This document shows, one piece after another, positions 16,188 through 19,243 of a stretch of 19,243 bases of DNA (position 1 is its first letter; the number at the start of each line of letters is the position of its first letter). A program made the translations under genes and the position numbers. The notes under the pieces were generated by a model that was not told the DNA's origin, searched no databases, and saw nothing but the letters and a program-made list of their open reading frames with translations. The stretch is from J061 sp003695725 [NCBI: Candidatus Schekmanbacteria bacterium] (GTDB lineage: Bacteria > Schekmanbacteria > GWA2-38-11). Location: positions 1-19,243 of the forward strand of contig RFHX01000151.1 in the NCBI GenBank assembly GCA_003695725.1, read 5' to 3'.

Positions 16188-16301
16188 TTTCCCGTAAAAT
16201 ATTATAACTCTTCTTTTAAGGCATAAGCAGTTATTTTGTCAATCCCATATCGCTAATGGAAGACATGGAAATTACTGAAAAGATCTTCAATGAGATGACA
16301 T

Positions 16302-17609
16302 CTATTGGGATTTTTCACCGTATTTGAGGTAGATTGCTGTGCACCAGATACAAACTGCAAGGTTTACTATCCCCACTATGAGAAAAGGGCTCGTGTATCC
16401 AAAGCTGTCAAAGACAAAGCCGCCAATAGATGTGAGAATGAAAATTCCAAGTGCTCCGCTTGTATTGAAACCGCCAAGCACTGAACCCAGCACTTGTTTT
16501 GGAGATAAGTCTGTTGCAAGAGTCGTGGAGGCCGTCATTGCTCCAAATTGTCCTGCTCCTATGATGACAACTATAAGTTTAAGAGCTGTTCCAAAGGGGC
16601 TTTCAAGAGGATAGAGAAGCAGAAATCCTAAGCCTGTAATTCCAAGACTTAAGGAGATAGTTCTCATCCTTCCCCACCGGTCCGTAAGAATTCCCCAAAG
16701 GGGAGCCGTAAGAATTCCAAAAATTCCAGATATTCCCACAGAGATTCCTCCAATAGCCATTGCCTTTGAACTTGGCATATTGAATTCATGAGCCGCCCGA
16801 ACAACCCAAATCATAACAATCGAACCCAGCACTCCTACATTAGCCCTTGAAACAAATCCTGCACCATAACACATTTTGAGTGGCGAACTTTTTTTTACCA
16901 CCTGCCATGCTTCCTTCAAAAGCTGAAGTTCTCCTTTATGATGGCTTTCCTTGGATTTTACGATTCTGTCAATGATCCCAAAGTGAGAGACAAGCCCGCT
17001 TAAAAGAAAAATAATGCCGCAGGTGTAAAATGCTGCAAGGATTCCAAATTTTCTTGGAATGAGTCCGATGACAGAAAAGGCTACAAGAGAGCCAAGCGCA
17101 GAGGTTAGACCAATTGCCGCCATCCCCTTTCCGCGGCTTGATTCATATGTATAGTCTCCAATTATCGTAAAAACATGAGGCCAGGCAAATTGAAGAAAGA
17201 CAGCATAAAGTGATCTTAAAACAAAAACCCATAAAATAGCGCTTGCATTCGTCAAGGCGGCAATATTGTGGGCATATCCGTATAGAATGAATGTAATACC
17301 ACTTGTAACAAGACCAAAGGTCATTATATTTCTTCTGCCAAATTTATCTGATAAAAGCCCCACATATCCGATTAAAAGGATCGATGCCACTTCATTCATT
17401 ACAACTAAAGTAGTGTTTATCTTTCCAAAATTCTTGGCAGCTATTCCTATAACTTCCTTCAAGTAGATTGGCTGGATCACGGTTGGTGCTGTAATTCCAA
17501 TGAGCATTACCATTGAGCACCAAAAAAGGGAGTAGAAGTTGAATTTGTGAAGGTCAGGCGGCATTTCAATACCAAATATTTTTCTTTTTGATGCATTTTC
17601 TGTGTTCAT
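16302..17609 (-). CDS. major facilitator superfamily (MFS) transporter
   Basis: A 435-residue protein with about 12 membrane helices in two halves. Each half has the loop 2-3 MFS signature: GLLSDKFGRRNIMTFG in the N-half and GILTDRWGRMRTISLSLG in the C-half. A charged cytoplasmic linker between them contains VKSKESHHKGELQLLKEAW. Small-molecule efflux or uptake by proton antiport or symport is expected; the substrate cannot be assigned. AAGGA about 7 bases before the ATG is the ribosome site and lies in a small AT-rich hairpin. The gene is divergent from ndk, and the methyltransferase follows after 114 bases, so joint transcription is uncertain. The stop codon is TAG. Confidence 0.9.
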   Translation of the reverse strand: MNTENASKRKIFGIEMPPDLHKFNFYSLFWCSMVMLIGITAPTVIQPIYLKEVIGIAAKNFGKINTTLVVMNEVASILLIGYVGLLSDKFGRRNIMTFGLVTSGITFILYGYAHNIAALTNASAILWVFVLRSLYAVFLQFAWPHVFTIIGDYTYESSRGKGMAAIGLTSALGSLVAFSVIGLIPRKFGILAAFYTCGIIFLLSGLVSHFGIIDRIVKSKESHHKGELQLLKEAWQVVKKSSPLKMCYGAGFVSRANVGVLGSIVMIWVVRAAHEFNMPSSKAMAIGGISVGISGIFGILTAPLWGILTDRWGRMRTISLSLGITGLGFLLLYPLESPFGTALKLIVVIIGAGQFGAMTASTTLATDLSPKQVLGSVLGGFNTSGALGIFILTSIGGFVFDSFGYTSPFLIVGIVNLAVCIWCTAIYLKYGEKSQ

Positions 17610-17616
17610 AAAAAAT

Positions 17617-17632
17617 CCTTAAATTTTTAAGG
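17617..17632 (-). promoter_or_regulatory. hairpin covering the Shine-Dalgarno of the MFS gene
   Basis: CCTTAAATTTTTAAGG is an inverted repeat (7-bp arms, 2-base centre) 7 bases before the MFS start. On the transcript the 3' arm contains the AAGG of the ribosome site, so folding would hide it. The stem is short and mostly A-U, so any effect on translation would be weak or temperature-sensitive. Confidence 0.3.
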
Positions 17633-17731
17633 TTCCAATTAAGAAAATATTTTATGCATATTTTTGTAATGTTATCTTTAATTTATTTGTTAGCTGTAAA
17701 AAATTTGTAAATAGTATAGATTTATTTAATC

Positions 17732-17760
17732 TTGACAATCAGTTTCTTATCAAGTATTGA
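17732..17760 (+). promoter_or_regulatory. predicted promoter of ndk
   Basis: TTGACA (17732-17737) is perfect, and after 17 bases comes TATTGA (17755-17760), a partial match to TATAAT. Transcription would begin about 25 bases before the ndk ATG, leaving room for the AAGGAG ribosome site. Confidence 0.45.
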
Positions 17761-17792
17761 GTGCACTTTAAATAAAAAAAGGAGACAATGCG

Positions 17793-18215
17793 ATGGCTGT
17801 AGAAAGAACACTTGTAATGATAAAGCCCGATGCTGTTTCAAAAAAGGCAATCGGAGAAATTATAAACCGCTTTGAAAATGAAGGCCTCAATATTCTCGCA
17901 TTAAAGGTGAGAAAACTCACAACAGAAGAAGCACGTTTATTTTATGCTGTGCATAAGGACAAACCCTTTTATGATGACCTTGTCAAATTTATGACCTCAG
18001 GCAAGATGGTTGCATTAGCTCTCGAAGGTGAAAATGCTATCAGTCGTGTCAGAGATATTATGGGACCAACCAATTCAAAGGAAGCTCCTGAAGGGACATT
18101 GCGGGCTAAATTTGGTACAGATATCGAAAAGAATGCTGTTCACGGCTCGGATTCACCTGAATCTGCAAAGATTGAAATTCCTTTCTTCTTCAGTGAGCTT
18201 GAACTTTTTGCATAA
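17793..18215 (+). CDS. ndk: nucleoside diphosphate kinase
   Basis: A 140-residue NDK, transferring the terminal phosphate of ATP to other nucleoside diphosphates through a phosphohistidine. The active-site motif NAVHGSDS has the catalytic His117. [10 protein letters not shown] (6-15), the substrate-binding [21 protein letters not shown] and the [18 protein letters not shown] stretch are all intact, and the length is standard for bacteria. AAGGAGA precedes the ATG by a normal distance, and a TTGACA promoter lies just upstream. No obvious intrinsic terminator follows in the 143 bases before the next gene, so read-through into the downstream membrane protein is possible. Nothing is unusual about the protein itself. 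Confidence 0.98.
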   Translation: MAVERTLVMIKPDAVSKKAIGEIINRFENEGLNILALKVRKLTTEEARLFYAVHKDKPFYDDLVKFMTSGKMVALALEGENAISRVRDIMGPTNSKEAPEGTLRAKFGTDIEKNAVHGSDSPESAKIEIPFFFSELELFA

Positions 18216-18358
18216 ATAAGACAGAGCGTATAGATATAAAAATTCCATATTTGAAGTCTCTCCATAAAATTATCCTTTATTGAAGAAATTTCTTTTTTGC
18301 TGTGCATTTAATAGTATAAAATCATTTTTGAGATTCTTTTAATTTGAAAGTTTTATCA

Positions 18359-18697
18359 ATGGAAACATTTGCAATTATAAAGTCCATCCTCTATTTTCTT
18401 TTAGCTGGTCTGTGCGAGATAGGCGGCGGTTATCTTGTATGGTTGTGGCTGCGCGAAGGTAAACCTTTCGCTTATGCCTTTTTAGGGTTTGTGATTTTAA
18501 TGTTTTACGGAATAGTACCAACTTTTCAGCCTGCCCATTTTGGACGCGTCTATGCCGCCTATGGTGGAGTCTTCATAGCCCTTTCTGTATTATGGGGATG
18601 GAAAATAGACAATATAAGACCTGACAGGTTTGACATAATCGGCGCAGCCATAGCACTATGCGGTGTGGCAGTGATAATGTATTGGCCAAGGAGTTAA
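18359..18697 (+). CDS. YnfA / UPF0060 family small membrane protein
   Basis: A 112-residue integral membrane protein with four predicted helices, matching the YnfA/UPF0060 family. Conserved segments are [21 protein letters not shown] in helix 1 and its loop, [28 protein letters not shown] across helix 3, and [24 protein letters not shown] in helix 4. The fold resembles small multidrug resistance transporters, and transport has been proposed for relatives, but the physiological role here is unknown. I use ATG 18359 rather than the in-frame TTG at 18344 because homologues begin close to the first helix; neither has a clear ribosome site. The next gene begins 22 bases after its stop, so they are probably co-transcribed. 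Confidence 0.92.
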   Translation: METFAIIKSILYFLLAGLCEIGGGYLVWLWLREGKPFAYAFLGFVILMFYGIVPTFQPAHFGRVYAAYGGVFIALSVLWGWKIDNIRPDRFDIIGAAIALCGVAVIMYWPRS

Positions 18698-18719
18698 TTT
18701 TTCGTTCTCTCAATTTAGG

Positions 18720-19178
18720 ATGACTTCTCAAAAGAGGATAGATAAAGAATTCAAAATTATTCTTACTGCCTCGATAATAATAGTTTTTGCCCTTCTATTG
18801 TTGTTGATTTTCAATTTTGGCAAAATAATGCATTTGCCGGTAATAAGAGATTTATCTGCTCTTGTTTCACTTCAGAAGAAAATTGTAAAAAAATATAATT
18901 GGGATTTAGTTACTATTTCTATTAACAACAACAGCTTGCTGATAATAAATTTTGTAAATTCCCCTTTTAGAAAGCTTGGCAGGTATGAAAAGGAAAAATT
19001 TGCTTCAGAGGTTGCCGATTATGCTTATTCACAATATGAGAAAAAAGAGTCTATCGAAAGGATACGAATTGTTTTTGGTATATCGAAGAGATTCTGGATT
19101 TTTTATTACAATGATTTTTTAGATGCCTATGAGTTTGAATATGACTCCATTTCAAAGAAATGGATATTAAAAGAATAA
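18720..19178 (+). CDS. unrecognised single-pass membrane protein with small extracytoplasmic domain
   Basis: I do not recognise this 152-residue protein as a named family. The N-terminus is basic (MTSQKRIDKEFK), followed by one hydrophobic helix at about 13-33 (IILTASIIIVFALLLLLIFNF), so it is probably a signal anchor. The rest, about 115 residues, is predicted alpha/beta: WDLVTISINNNSLLIINFVNSPF, a charged helix RYEKEKFASEVADYAYSQYEK, then IERIRIVFGISKRFWIFYYND and EFEYDSISKKWIL as strands. There are no cysteines and no catalytic motif. AGG touches the ATG directly, too close for a good ribosome site, so translational coupling to the YnfA gene 22 bases upstream is likely. The remaining 65 bases of the window hold no gene I can support. 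Confidence 0.75.
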   Translation: MTSQKRIDKEFKIILTASIIIVFALLLLLIFNFGKIMHLPVIRDLSALVSLQKKIVKKYNWDLVTISINNNSLLIINFVNSPFRKLGRYEKEKFASEVADYAYSQYEKKESIERIRIVFGISKRFWIFYYNDFLDAYEFEYDSISKKWILKE

Positions 19179-19243
19179 GGACTATAGGCTTACATTTCAT
19201 ATTGCTGTTGCGAAGGTAAGATCATGCTTGGTCTCGATTAGTC

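Noticed and set aside
16201-16206. Perfect TATAAT on the minus strand before the methyltransferase as its promoter
   Set aside because: It is only 13 bases from the ATG, leaving almost no leader or ribosome site, and has no -35 at the right distance. An alternative TTGACA (16237-16242) has only a weak -10.
18216-18358. Terminator after ndk
   Set aside because: AAGAAATTTCTTTTTT is self-complementary but has no room for a loop and no G-C pairs; no other hairpin was convincing.
19179-19243. Start of a further gene at the right edge
   Set aside because: The ATG near 19224 meets a stop after four codons, and no ribosome site or coding pattern can be judged in so short a piece.
1-19243. CRISPR arrays, tRNA or rRNA genes, transposases, prophage or defence genes
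   Set aside because: No regularly spaced repeats, no recognisable tRNA arms with T-loop sequence, and no integrase, transposase or defence-protein motifs were seen on either strand by eye.

Overview
This is an A+T-rich bacterial chromosomal segment with densely packed genes, mostly short operons on alternating strands. It carries chromosomal parA/parB with two parS sites, a membrane pyrophosphatase, a FeoB iron transporter, ndk and ComM/YifB. Nothing in it is phage- or plasmid-specific, and I see no tRNA, rRNA, CRISPR array or insertion sequence. The gene set (ferrous iron uptake, K+-type pyrophosphatase, a DUF523 protein with likely Fe-S cysteines, a C_GCAxxG_C_C redox protein) suggests an anaerobic or microaerophilic bacterium of a deep-branching, poorly cultured lineage. 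I cannot name the phylum from sequence alone.

Layout, left to right. (1) 1-1826: a membrane-anchored alkaline-phosphatase-superfamily (type I phosphodiesterase-like) gene that runs off the left edge. It is split twice, by an in-frame TAG inside a predicted membrane helix and by a -1 frameshift exactly at a T TTA AAA heptamer, yet all catalytic motifs survive. (2) 1845-3459 (-): parA-parB, followed by a 524-base non-coding region with two identical 20-bp parS palindromes 203 bp apart, a very A+T-rich core and one perfect DnaA box, an origin-proximal signature. (3) 3984-5969 (+): zinc alcohol dehydrogenase plus a DUF523-DUF1722 protein. (4) 5982-7514 (-): comM/yifB. (5) 7623-10430 (+): an iron module of feoB and a DtxR-family regulator with a C-terminal FeoA-like domain. 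It is preceded by a strong promoter whose -10/start region lies in a 7-5-7 inverted repeat, with a second dyad upstream. (6) 10431-12926 (-): hppA and, just beyond its terminator, a C_GCAxxG_C_C protein. (7) 13140-13607 (+): an orphan receiver-only response regulator. (8) 13621-17609 (-): GT39/PMT-type glycosyltransferase, SAM methyltransferase and MFS transporter. (9) 17793-19178 (+): ndk, a YnfA/UPF0060 protein and an unrecognised single-pass membrane protein.

The clearest functional unit is the iron module: the regulator encoded after feoB probably binds the palindrome over the feoB promoter and represses both genes when Fe2+ is plentiful. The most unusual items are the doubly interrupted phosphodiesterase gene with its canonical slippery heptamer, the twin-parS region, and the terminator placed just before the Shine-Dalgarno of the C_GCAxxG gene. 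I do not see a clear multi-gene defence or biosynthetic system of a new kind.
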